Assembly (NCBI GenBank): GCA_002690925.1
Contig: NZGD01000308.1
Location: forward strand, 9,711-51,288
Direction: 5' to 3'
Length of the DNA: 41,578 nt
DNA from: Rhodopirellula sp.
GTDB lineage: Bacteria; Planctomycetota; Planctomycetia; Pirellulales; Pirellulaceae
Each line of letters opens with the position of its first letter. Position 1 is the first letter of the stretch. A model generated the notes under the pieces. The model was not told where the DNA came from and made no database searches. It saw only the letters and a program-made list of their open reading frames with translations. Shown here in pieces: positions 18,401 through 26,162 of this stretch. The translations under genes and the position numbers were made by a program.

Positions 18401-19076
18401 GGCAACAGGGTCTCCTTCTCCAACAGGTTCTGCCGGCGGCAGCAAGACTCCAGAGCAGGCGTTACAAGACGCGACTGAACGTTTGGCTGAGTCAAACGGC
18501 ACCCAAGAAACGAGCGAAGCTGCAGGAGGCCTGAAACAACAGATGCAGAACTTGGCGAACGCGATGGGGACGGGTATGGGTATGGGTATGCAACCCGGAG
18601 CGAGGCAAGCATCGGGCAAGCAAGGAAGCGAGGGAAAAAAGCCCGCAAACCAGGGCGATTCACTCACTCCCGGTGGACGTGAATCACTGTCTCGCGGGCT
18701 TGCCCAACTTGAGTCCGCCGCCCGCCAAGGTGAGCAAGGCAGCCTGACACCTCAAGCTGGACGCGCGTTACGCGAGAACGGACTGGCAGACATCGTGTCA
18801 GGGATACAACGCCAGTATGGCTACAACGATGGTACTCAGGTTTTGATTCGACAAGTTAAACAGGAACTTGCGGGTCCAAAAATAAACATCGACCTGAAAA
18901 CAGTGAATGAACTCCGGGCGCAGATCCAAAAAGCTCAGCGTGATTTCGTGATCAAAGCTGATGCACCAGAAGAACCAGAGTCAACTCTTCGCAATGATCC
19001 AGCCAAATATCCAACGGCCTATCGCGAATCAATCCAGACTTACTTTCAAGCCCTTTCTGAAGACAAACCGCAATAA
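15444..19076 (+). CDS. Giant membrane-anchored coiled-coil protein
   Basis: A 1210-residue protein, the largest in the window. It starts with GTG (15444), with no good Shine-Dalgarno. Two N-terminal membrane helices (about 28-50 and 54-78) and a third near 148-167 anchor it. The remainder is overwhelmingly Glu/Gln/Lys/Ala-rich and predicted by eye to be long coiled coil (about 300-920), with many EQ and KQ runs. A Gly/Ser/Pro-rich linker follows (about 925-1020), then a Gly/Met patch TGMGMGM, and a compact conserved-looking C-terminal region (about 1060-1210). The overall pattern recalls DUF4175-type proteins found between BatA- and VWA-type genes in planctomycetes, but I cannot assign a function. 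It ends 3 bp before the next gene. A scaffold or tether for the VWA/MoxR machinery is a reasonable guess. Confidence 0.85.
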   Translation: MIHHLLERRIAEKAHSSKWETAIKRTATLLSILSALLLTLGFTAYFGVIQSTGQFLLLAAFSCFAVGFAWLVSIILVVERRMDRKTLAAAVEQDHDMLQDRLNTVVELDQRINDDRSAAMYRNAIEEQATELVPKLRTANPLKKRSVNLHILVMLLLGILAANFYITKSPLQTLAANEAKAENEANQQAQENNLQPLVIPDESLTPPTAPEQQTNSSWGEIRISEPGRDLRITVHEDVPLLIEAASDRPLANITWQTQVNDSEEVTRPLPELEDPRYAVFQPTLHPDQLGLKEWDVTRYRATAKAIDETQYGSSSYFVEIVPGPEALKQLPNAGYDSLEALTDLIHRQQQVIRSTEKLTDPEDTEQQKTMDTLAELESALSSEGRSVQKQLSERLDRETLREFASSIEAASTEFTNAETALLERAQTKAGQTEEVALMHLVDARRELANLIEQHPESFAGSTLNELEDQVTLSATEADPELAKLLKKLAEETQQVNEASRGLDELLDQQETLAQEADNIGKTPIPELGSFELSTKQHDLAVQFDSLRKEFPEPFQNQQGLSDKTADSMSRASEQLVKNPNSASDSVKQAKNNLQKLNEAIEQRQNDYEQFQANSLQQRIAANQEAYRDIERSAEKANTAKISKAVDETQQLLQEIPDNLETNNASNTAATPRNRQLTGTDTAPNKDNGQAEQAPQSDPIAETKKQIQRQTEDLQNTTDGKQRAETAKSLDKSLGKIAEALKQENAKRQQNLDQKQMASQLKQLQEQAQAMQNAREFVQEAINREENIQSKASENLDTRNQFQNLAREQLLLEEDMATAREENPSGFEGVASQSDKVQKEMQQTTRALNAKQENAPNASKQAVESLEQLDQSLAKQQEQTESDKQEQIARQMEQLINQLSEIEKKPDDFSTAEKQQTAGQCQSVGSLACKNPGSSGSGGQASGSGSPPPSDANQPNQEPPTPDDSQTAKTSPPSTLGGQPSPTGQESATGSPSPTGSAGGSKTPEQALQDATERLAESNGTQETSEAAGGLKQQMQNLANAMGTGMGMGMQPGARQASGKQGSEGKKPANQGDSLTPGGRESLSRGLAQLESAARQGEQGSLTPQAGRALRENGLADIVSGIQRQYGYNDGTQVLIRQVKQELAGPKINIDLKTVNELRAQIQKAQRDFVIKADAPEEPESTLRNDPAKYPTAYRESIQTYFQALSEDKPQ

Positions 19077-19079
19077 CGC

Positions 19080-21311
19080 ATGAGTGAGCTTTCCTTTCAA
19101 TTCCCAGCAGCTCTTTTATACTGCGGTTTCGCGACTGTCGGTGTGCTGCTGTGGTGCGGATTGGCGTTACGTCGGCGAGGCATTCCGCGGAACCGCATGG
19201 CGATCATACTGACATTGCGCATGATCTTTTTCGTTGCGTTGGTATTGCTCGTATCACGCCCGGTCTGGACGTCGCCGGAGTCAGAAGCAGACACCCGAAA
19301 ACACATCGCATTGCTGGTGGACCAAAGCGAAAGCATGTCGGTACTTGAGGGCAATACGAGTCGGTATCAACAAGCGGTTGAGTTTTCCCGAGAAACACTT
19401 TTGCCCATGGTCGACCAATCCGAAATCGAGGTGCAACCTTTTCTGTTTGCTGATTCTGCAATGGCGGTTGACGGCGCCACCCTGGCCTCGGCTACAGCCA
19501 ACGGCCAAGCCACCAACCTTGGCCAAGCGATCGTCCAAAGTGTTGTGACTGCAGACCCTCCGCCGCTGGCCGTAATCGCACTGACCGATGGAATCCTAAC
19601 CAAAACCCAAGATCACAATCGTGCGATCTCTGTCGCAGTCAACCGACAAGTGCCAATCATCAGTGTTGGATTTGGTAGCGAATCCGGAGGACGAGTCATG
19701 GGTATTCAAGACATCGACGCTCCGTCCATCGTAGAACCAAGCCAAAAATTCAAAATCAGTGCTAATGTGCGGGCAACCGGTGAAGCGTTGCCAAAATTCG
19801 ACGTGCTGCTGTTGCGAGATGGAAAACTGATAGACCGTCGACAAATTGAATCGTTTGATGGCCCCAGGACGTGGAACGAAACATTCACGGCGGTTGCCGA
19901 ACCAGATGGAGTGCACACCTACGAAATCAAACTGATGCCGCCGGCAGATCAATCCGTTGTGATTTCTACTTCACAAATGAGCACGACCGTCAGAAGCATA
20001 TCATCAAAGGAAATACGAATCCTGTACGTGCAGGGTGGACTGACTTGGGACTACAAGTTTGTTCACATCGCGATGAGTAAAGACCCCACCATCCGCTTGA
20101 CCGGGCTAAGTCGTACTGCGAACGCGTCCCGTTTTTTTGAAAGTGTCCAAAGCGATGTTGATGTGATCAACGGCTTCCCAAACACGCTCGACAAGCTCAA
20201 TGAATTCCGAGTCGTAGTCTTGTCGAACTTGCGTCCGGGAGACCTGACCACGAATCAACAGGAACTACTGGCCAAATACTGTGGTGAATTGGGTGGTGGT
20301 GTTCTCATGATCGGTGGGCAACAAACTTTCAATGCATCGTGGCGAGACAGTCGCCTTGAAGATTTACTGCCAGTCGAATTTGCTGTACTGAGCAACAACC
20401 GCAGGGGTCAGAATTTTTCGGTGGACATAACACCCAACGCACTCAAGCATCCCATCTTCCAAATCAGCGATGATGTTTCCACGGACGAGGCGTGGCAAAA
20501 CTTACCCATGTTTACCAACCGGGCGGTCGTTGAAGATGTCAAAGCAGGGGCCGAGATTTGGCTGGAAAGCCAGGGTGGTACGGGGCACCCGGTGCTGATG
20601 GCATCACAACGCTACGGTAACGGCGTGGCCAGCGTGATCTGCATGCAGAACTTTTGGCGCTGGCGATTGGCACGGACCAGTGACCCCCGACATTATGATC
20701 GTTTTTGGCGGCAACTTTTCCGTTATCTGGCGGATGCCGGCCGGAATGCTGTGACCCTGAACATCGTCGACACAGCACCTGCTCCCGGAGATGAAGTTGA
20801 ATTGCTCATTGAGCAGCCAGCTGCGTCCGGATCAGCGACTGCTTCCGACAGCAACCCAACTGCCGTCAACGAAGCACGTCTCACCATTACTGGCCCTGAC
20901 CAAAATGAAGTGCTAAACATCATGGTCACCATCGAACCCGGAAATCCCACTGCAACACGTTTCATGGCGAACGAAAGCGGCATGTACAACGTTAACCTTC
21001 AGCTCAACGATGGCACCCTGCTGGCAAGCCGAGACATTCAGGTCAAAGAGATCGCAGAAGAATTGGTGTCCACATCCCGGAGAATGGAACTACTTCGACA
21101 ATTCGCCGCTGTCAGCGGGGGCATCGCCATGGAGTTCGAAAAGACTGATCAGCTAGCGAACGAGCTCAAGAAGCTCCTTCAACCCGCGGAACCGTTCGAA
21201 ACGCAGCGAACCTATGTCCTGCCAGCAGGAATGAATGGCTGGATCCTTGCGTTGCTGCTCGGTTGCCTGTCGATGGATTGGCTTTTTCGAAAACGTTGGC
21301 AGATGCTGTAA
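19080..21311 (+). CDS. VWA-domain membrane protein with GATase-like region
   Basis: A 743-residue inner-membrane protein. It has two N-terminal helices (about 10-30 and 41-60), a VWA domain with the intact metal-site motif DQSES at 81-85, and a second extracytoplasmic region. There, GGGVLMIGGQQTF (about 400-412) resembles the glutamine-amidotransferase-like fold of large planctomycete VWA proteins. A C-terminal helix (about 720-736) is followed by a basic tail. It parallels the architecture of the BatA-like protein three genes earlier, but keeps the metal site that the other lacks; the pair may form a heteromer. It starts 3 bp after the coiled-coil stop. A function in envelope assembly or protein-complex activation with MoxR is inferred from context only. 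Confidence 0.88.
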   Translation: MSELSFQFPAALLYCGFATVGVLLWCGLALRRRGIPRNRMAIILTLRMIFFVALVLLVSRPVWTSPESEADTRKHIALLVDQSESMSVLEGNTSRYQQAVEFSRETLLPMVDQSEIEVQPFLFADSAMAVDGATLASATANGQATNLGQAIVQSVVTADPPPLAVIALTDGILTKTQDHNRAISVAVNRQVPIISVGFGSESGGRVMGIQDIDAPSIVEPSQKFKISANVRATGEALPKFDVLLLRDGKLIDRRQIESFDGPRTWNETFTAVAEPDGVHTYEIKLMPPADQSVVISTSQMSTTVRSISSKEIRILYVQGGLTWDYKFVHIAMSKDPTIRLTGLSRTANASRFFESVQSDVDVINGFPNTLDKLNEFRVVVLSNLRPGDLTTNQQELLAKYCGELGGGVLMIGGQQTFNASWRDSRLEDLLPVEFAVLSNNRRGQNFSVDITPNALKHPIFQISDDVSTDEAWQNLPMFTNRAVVEDVKAGAEIWLESQGGTGHPVLMASQRYGNGVASVICMQNFWRWRLARTSDPRHYDRFWRQLFRYLADAGRNAVTLNIVDTAPAPGDEVELLIEQPAASGSATASDSNPTAVNEARLTITGPDQNEVLNIMVTIEPGNPTATRFMANESGMYNVNLQLNDGTLLASRDIQVKEIAEELVSTSRRMELLRQFAAVSGGIAMEFEKTDQLANELKKLLQPAEPFETQRTYVLPAGMNGWILALLLGCLSMDWLFRKRWQML

Positions 21312-21340
21312 GATCACTCAGGAACAACACTTTAAAAAAA

Positions 21341-22051
21341 ATGCTCATGCCAATGCTCGAAACATTTGCGCCGCGGTGCCTGCTGGTTTGCTTCATCATG
21401 CTGCTGGTGCTCCCATCGACAGCCCAGTCGCCCAACGGCAGCGATGAGCAAGTTGACCCCAATACGTCCTTCTTCATGGGACGAATCCGATACAGTCGCA
21501 ATAACGGCAACGATTGCTCAGGGGTCGGTGAAAACATGACCCGGATTGTTTCAGAAGTTTCCACGATCCGAATTGGACGTGAGACAGTCGTGGCCTTCAC
21601 GGACCCCAAAATTTTTGAAACTCCATTCCTGTTTATGAATGGACATAACGATTTCGTACTTGCAGATGATGAACTTGACAGCCTGCGAACTTACCTTGAA
21701 CACGGTGGCTTTCTGTTCGTCTCTGGGTGCTGTACCAACCCGAACTTCCCGGCGGCATGGCGTCGGGAAATGAGTCGTCTATTCGCAGGCACAACAACCA
21801 AGGTGCTGCCCTACGAGCATCCCATTTACCGCTCTTTCTACAAGATCACCCGGGTTCCCAGCTTGCACAGAAATGTTGATGTTCACCTCGAAGGACTCTT
21901 CTATGAAGGTCGTTTGGTAAGCGTGATGTGCGAGGACGGACTGTGCTGTGCATTCAGCATGGGCAACCGCTGCAATAAAGGACGCGGAGTCTCGCCAGAG
22001 GATGGACGTCAGTTGGCATTGAACCTTGCTGTCTATGCGATGACGCACTGA
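21341..22051 (+). CDS. DUF4159 domain protein, exported
   Basis: A 236-residue protein with an N-terminal signal peptide (about 7-24, ending STAQS) and the DUF4159 pattern: FFMGRIRYSRNNG, later PFLFMNGHNDFVLADDE, LRTYLEHGGFLFVSG and YRSFYKI. DUF4159 proteins typically close planctomycete VWA/MoxR clusters; their biochemical role is unknown. An open frame begins upstream inside the previous gene, but ATG at 21341, 29 bp past that gene's stop, places the signal peptide correctly. The C-terminus is odd: the last eight codons, including the TGA, are tandemly duplicated, and the second copy continues in frame to a TAG at about 22091. Confidence 0.88.
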   Translation: MLMPMLETFAPRCLLVCFIMLLVLPSTAQSPNGSDEQVDPNTSFFMGRIRYSRNNGNDCSGVGENMTRIVSEVSTIRIGRETVVAFTDPKIFETPFLFMNGHNDFVLADDELDSLRTYLEHGGFLFVSGCCTNPNFPAAWRREMSRLFAGTTTKVLPYEHPIYRSFYKITRVPSLHRNVDVHLEGLFYEGRLVSVMCEDGLCCAFSMGNRCNKGRGVSPEDGRQLALNLAVYAMTH

Positions 22052-22075
22052 GCTGTCTATGCGATGACACACCTA
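22028..22075 (+). repeat. 24-bp tandem duplication spanning a stop codon
   Basis: 22028-22051 (the last seven codons plus stop of the DUF4159 gene) and 22052-22075 are the same 24-base unit with three substitutions. The first 17 bases are identical. In the second copy the TGA position reads CTA, so that copy stays open for a few more codons. Confidence 0.9.
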
Positions 22076-22131
22076 AGCACTCATCTTGGGTAGCAAACAA
22101 GTTTACAACGCACAAACGAGCAGGTCATTCA

Positions 22132-24471
22132 TCAGGCAGCTTCGATGGCTGGCGTATCCTGATCTCCCACCATCACGTTCACGGCGACCACTGCCAGAAA
22201 CAGTAACGCACCGCAAATATCGAGTGCTAGCCCAACCTCTGTCTCGCCGATTTGTGAGATGGGGGCCAACAACAGACCTGCCGAAACGAACATGCCTGCA
22301 CGCTCGAGCAATCCAAGTGTCCTCCGGAAATACCCAGCAAGCCCTGTTGCAAGGGCAAGAATTCCGATCGTCGCCGCCAAGACGGCATGAAGAACCGCAG
22401 CCGCTGTCAATTCACCTCCCACAGGAGCCAGTAAGCACAGCGCGGGCCGATACACAAACATGAAGGGCAGTGTGAAGCCTACCAACGAAAAACGAAAGGC
22501 AGCAAGCGAGGTTTTCATCATCGGGGCCTGCGCGATTGACGCACTCGCGTACCCTGCCAAGGCAACAGGCGGCGTCACCATCGACATCATGCCAAAGTAA
22601 AAAATGAACAAATGGGCAACAAGCGGCAACACCCCCAACTCGCCCAACAAAGATCCCATCAGCGTCGCCATCAGCAGATAACAGACGACCGAGGGAACTC
22701 CCATACCCAAAATCAAAGAACAAACCATGATCCCAAGCAACGCGAGAAAAAGATTTGTCTCAACAACGCCTTTGATCGTCGCGCTGAAGTCGGTGGCGAT
22801 TCCAGTCTGCTGAACGATACCAATGATAATTCCAACACAAGCACTGGCCGCAACAAGAGCGACACCGTTCTTCGCGGACTTAGTCATCGACGAAATGATT
22901 TCTGGACGCCAACCGGGCATCGCCATACCAACAATCAGCAACCCGAACATTCCCAACAGCATTGAGTCCAAGAAAGAGTTGACAATCAACAGAATCGACA
23001 TTGCACTGGTGCGTGGGTCGATCCAGCCTGTGGGCACAAAACGTTCCAGAATTGATGGAAAATACTCTCGGACCGGGATGCAAGCCTGAGACACAACAAC
23101 GAGAACACAAAAGCAGATCATTGCCAGCCGCCGTTCCTCATTGGAAATCTTGAGTTCGCGACGAAAAATCGCAAACACAAGAATGACTGCCAGTGCCCCA
23201 GTCACGCTTCGGAACGGTGAAAAACCGAAAATCAAGAGTCCAACCAGAGTTCCCAAAGCGGCAAAAAAAACAGTTGCCTCAAACCCCTTTAACTTCTTTT
23301 TACTGAGTGCTTCCGCACTCAATTTATCAGTGCCCAACCGACGTGAGTAAAGAAAGACAAGCACCAAAATTGAAAAGTAATACAGGATGGCCGGCAGAAT
23401 AGCGGCTTTCATGATTTCCAAAAAAGTAACCTGCGGCTGTACCAGTTCCAACATCATGTAAGCCCCCGCACCCATCACCGGAGGCACAAGTGCGCCCCCG
23501 GCTGCAGCTGCTGCGGTAATGCCCCCGGCAATGTGATTTGGAAACTTCGCACTTCGCATCATTGGAATGGTGAACGTTCCCGTGGTCACAGCGTTGGCGA
23601 CCGCACTGCCGGACAATGATCCCATCAGGCCGCTGGCCATGACTGAAACCATCGCCGGGCCGCCTCGAATACGTCCAAACGTCTTCGTGGCAAAGTCAAT
23701 GATGAACTGAGTCGCTCCAGACATTTCAAGAAACGCCCCAAACACGACAAACAGAAAGACGTACTTGAACATCACCGAAGCAGCAGGACCAAACACGCCC
23801 AGCGACTGCAAAAACGTCGTGCTTACAATATCTTTCAAACTTTGGCCGGCATGCGGCAACATCCAGTCGGGCAACACCGGCCAATCGTAACGAAAGCTGG
23901 CGTAGCAATAATACGAGTGCGCAACAAAGGCCAAAGCCAGCAGCGGGACAATGATGCCGATGCTACGGCGAGTCGCCTCGAGCACCAGGATGACACCCAC
24001 CAACCCCACCGCAAAATCCATCCCGGTTTCGCCTCCAGCGCGGTCCCCTAGTGAGATCCCGTCTCCCCAGAATCTACTGAAAATCGGCTGTGTCTGTACG
24101 ATCACATACATGCAACACGCTGCGGCTGCGATCGCCAAAACAATGTCGACCATCCGCAAGGACCTGACTCCGGCCAACCGTTTGTCAACTGGAAACGTGA
24201 GGTAACACAGCGCGAGCCCCAAGCCTACGAATACAGCTAACGCGGACTGTGGCTGCAAGACGTTGTAATTGACTTCAAACAGCGTAAACAGGCAGAGCAA
24301 AACCCCCAGCCCCGTGACCACTGGTTTAACCAATCGCTCAGGCATTCCAGGAACACGAGAACGGCCGTCCCCTGAACTGGAACCTGAACCGGAACCCGAA
24401 TTTTGTTTTGGAGGTGTGTATGCGTTTGACTCCGCCTTGCCTGCCTCGAACATATCCGCGTCTTTACTCAC
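22132..24471 (-). CDS. TRAP transporter permease, fused DctQ/DctM (TAXI type)
   Basis: A 779-residue polytopic membrane protein that joins the small (4-helix) and large (12-helix) TRAP subunits, the architecture found with TAXI binding proteins. The DctM region shows GLMGSLSGSAVANAVTTGTF and AAAAAGGALVPPVMGAGAY in the first half and LGMGVPSVVCYLL in the second, all typical. It couples substrate uptake to an ion gradient. The start is GTG at 24471, supported by AAGGA seven bases upstream; the next in-frame ATG is at 24453. The first 40 residues are Ser/Gly rich and hydrophilic. It lies 221 bp downstream of its binding-protein gene and converges with the DUF4159 gene. The substrate, usually an organic acid, is not determinable; supply for the 3-oxoadipate operon is speculation. 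Confidence 0.94.
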   Translation of the reverse strand: MSKDADMFEAGKAESNAYTPPKQNSGSGSGSSSGDGRSRVPGMPERLVKPVVTGLGVLLCLFTLFEVNYNVLQPQSALAVFVGLGLALCYLTFPVDKRLAGVRSLRMVDIVLAIAAAACCMYVIVQTQPIFSRFWGDGISLGDRAGGETGMDFAVGLVGVILVLEATRRSIGIIVPLLALAFVAHSYYCYASFRYDWPVLPDWMLPHAGQSLKDIVSTTFLQSLGVFGPAASVMFKYVFLFVVFGAFLEMSGATQFIIDFATKTFGRIRGGPAMVSVMASGLMGSLSGSAVANAVTTGTFTIPMMRSAKFPNHIAGGITAAAAAGGALVPPVMGAGAYMMLELVQPQVTFLEIMKAAILPAILYYFSILVLVFLYSRRLGTDKLSAEALSKKKLKGFEATVFFAALGTLVGLLIFGFSPFRSVTGALAVILVFAIFRRELKISNEERRLAMICFCVLVVVSQACIPVREYFPSILERFVPTGWIDPRTSAMSILLIVNSFLDSMLLGMFGLLIVGMAMPGWRPEIISSMTKSAKNGVALVAASACVGIIIGIVQQTGIATDFSATIKGVVETNLFLALLGIMVCSLILGMGVPSVVCYLLMATLMGSLLGELGVLPLVAHLFIFYFGMMSMVTPPVALAGYASASIAQAPMMKTSLAAFRFSLVGFTLPFMFVYRPALCLLAPVGGELTAAAVLHAVLAATIGILALATGLAGYFRRTLGLLERAGMFVSAGLLLAPISQIGETEVGLALDICGALLFLAVVAVNVMVGDQDTPAIEAA

Positions 24472-24692
24472 AGGTGTTTCCTTGTTCCATCAGTAGCGCC
24501 GCTGCAGCACAACAGCACATTATAAAAAAAGACACAAAGTCAAAGCAGTCAGCGCAACGAACGATACACGCTTTGAGCCCCCAATGGTGGCACACCCGCG
24601 ACCCGAAGACCGACGGGTGCGGCTGGCGAGTGAGGCAAAGTCACCGCCCCAGAATTAACACCCCAAAATCAGCTGGACTGAAAGCCAAGCAT

Positions 24693-25811
24693 TCAGGAAC
24701 CGGAAGATTCTGCTGCATCAGATGTGTCGGCACCTGTTTTTTCACCAGCTGCTTTGTCGGCATCCTGCTCAGTGTCATCACCTGCGGCCGCGTCAGTCTC
24801 ACCATCGGCTTCGGAGATCGGCCACAGACCGGCCTCTTGGTAGAACCTGACGGCTCCCGGGTGATATTCAATGCCCGTATCACGAGTGATATTTTTTTCA
24901 TTGAGCGCTTTGCCAGCGGGATGTTTTCCTGCGATCTCTGCGCGGTTGTTCCAGACTGTTTTCGTGACTTCATAAATCAAGTCGTCTGGTTGAGCAGCTG
25001 CTGTGATCACGTGCATGGAACCAACATTGAGCCCTTGAAAGTCTGCATCAAGACCTTTGTAAACACCTGCAGGAATGGTTGCAGGATGAAAGAAAGCGTA
25101 CTTTTCGATCAAAGCTTGTCGCTTGTCTTCATCAAATGGAACAAACTTCACATCAAAGGTACTGGTGGCTTGAGTGATGGATCCTGTGGGCACCGCTCCT
25201 CCTAAAAATGCTGCATCTGCTGACCCGTCGCCCAACTGGTCAACAGATCCACTTTGAGTAGCATTGATCGATGTGATGTCGTCCCATGCAACCCCGTGTT
25301 CTGCAAGAATCGGCTCAATGAACATTTGAAAACCTGCACCGGCTGGTCCAGTGATCACACGTTTGCCTTTCAAGTCGGCGATGCTCTCGATGCCGCTATC
25401 AGCACGAGCAATGAAGAGGGCAACATTGGGAGCCATCGTAGCGATCGCGCGAATGTCGTACTTTTGGGTCCAGGTACCCTCGCCCCGAGTCGCAAAATAA
25501 GAGATTGCAGCATTGGAGAGCGCCAGTTCGAGTTCTCCCTGCTGGAGACGCCGAATATTTTCCTGTGATCCTTTGGTACCTTTGGCTTGTACCTTCCAAT
25601 CAAAAGCTTCTTTATGCTCATTCATCACCTCAGCAATCGCACCGCCCACCACAGGAAAAGCGCCTCCAACGGGTGCAGTTCCCATGCTGATGAATTGCTT
25701 TTTGGCAAGTGGAACATTCCCATTCTCGGTGGAAGAATCTTGCTTGCTACAACCCAGCACGGCAGCAGCAACAATCATCAAGCAGGGAATAAGTTGGTAA
25801 ATTCGAGCCAT
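24693..25811 (-). CDS. TAXI-family TRAP substrate-binding lipoprotein
   Basis: Extracytoplasmic solute receptor, 372 residues, feeding the fused TRAP permease. From ATG 25811 it begins with a lipoprotein signal whose lipobox AVLGC puts the lipidated cysteine at 21. TAXI signatures are ISMGTAPVGGAFPVVGGAIAE, the LALSNAAISYFATRGEG segment, and GKRVITGPAGAGFQMF. An open frame extends 52 codons further upstream, but that would bury the lipobox, so the internal start is preferred. The last about 45 residues after LWPISEADGE are an acidic Asp/Glu/Ala/Ser/Gly tail not normal for this family. The pair forms a minus-strand unit divergent from the Gfo/Idh gene. Confidence 0.94.
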   Translation of the reverse strand: MARIYQLIPCLMIVAAAVLGCSKQDSSTENGNVPLAKKQFISMGTAPVGGAFPVVGGAIAEVMNEHKEAFDWKVQAKGTKGSQENIRRLQQGELELALSNAAISYFATRGEGTWTQKYDIRAIATMAPNVALFIARADSGIESIADLKGKRVITGPAGAGFQMFIEPILAEHGVAWDDITSINATQSGSVDQLGDGSADAAFLGGAVPTGSITQATSTFDVKFVPFDEDKRQALIEKYAFFHPATIPAGVYKGLDADFQGLNVGSMHVITAAAQPDDLIYEVTKTVWNNRAEIAGKHPAGKALNEKNITRDTGIEYHPGAVRFYQEAGLWPISEADGETDAAAGDDTEQDADKAAGEKTGADTSDAAESSGS

Positions 25812-26162
25812 CGGTCTGGAACCCTGTGGATGGTAAGCGTTCAGCGAAAGAATTTGTTGGGTCATGCACGAGCCCAATCGTAAGCCCAAAAGAGGCTTTG
25901 TCAGGCGGGAAATCAGGCAGCCACGATTGGCGTTGGCAGCCCGCAAAGCGACCCTACTGTGTGTCAATGCGGCCTGATTCTGTAGCCCTTCATGTTAGCA
26001 GGCAGCACATGCTGCGAATAGAAGCCAAATCTCAGCTTTGGACGACAAGCGAGTGACTGAAAATTTCTGCCCACCAACGGCAAAGGCGGAATGAAGAGGT
26101 TAGAATCAGGGAGTCGATGTCCTGCCACCCCTCAATTCTCACCGTATGGATTTTTCCCGATC
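25812..26162. other. Divergent intergenic region with a palindrome
   Basis: About 350 bp separating the TAXI lipoprotein gene (minus) from the Tat-exported oxidoreductase (plus). Open frames reach into it from both sides but lack support as coding. GCAGCACATGCTGC at 26002-26015 (arms GCAGCA/TGCTGC around CA) is a near-perfect palindrome that could be an operator. No clear promoter hexamers were found. Confidence 0.45.

Noticed and set aside
24593..24619. Hairpin CACCCG/CGGGTG between TAXI and TRAP genes as a terminator
   Set aside because: Only six pairs with a 15-base loop and no T-run.
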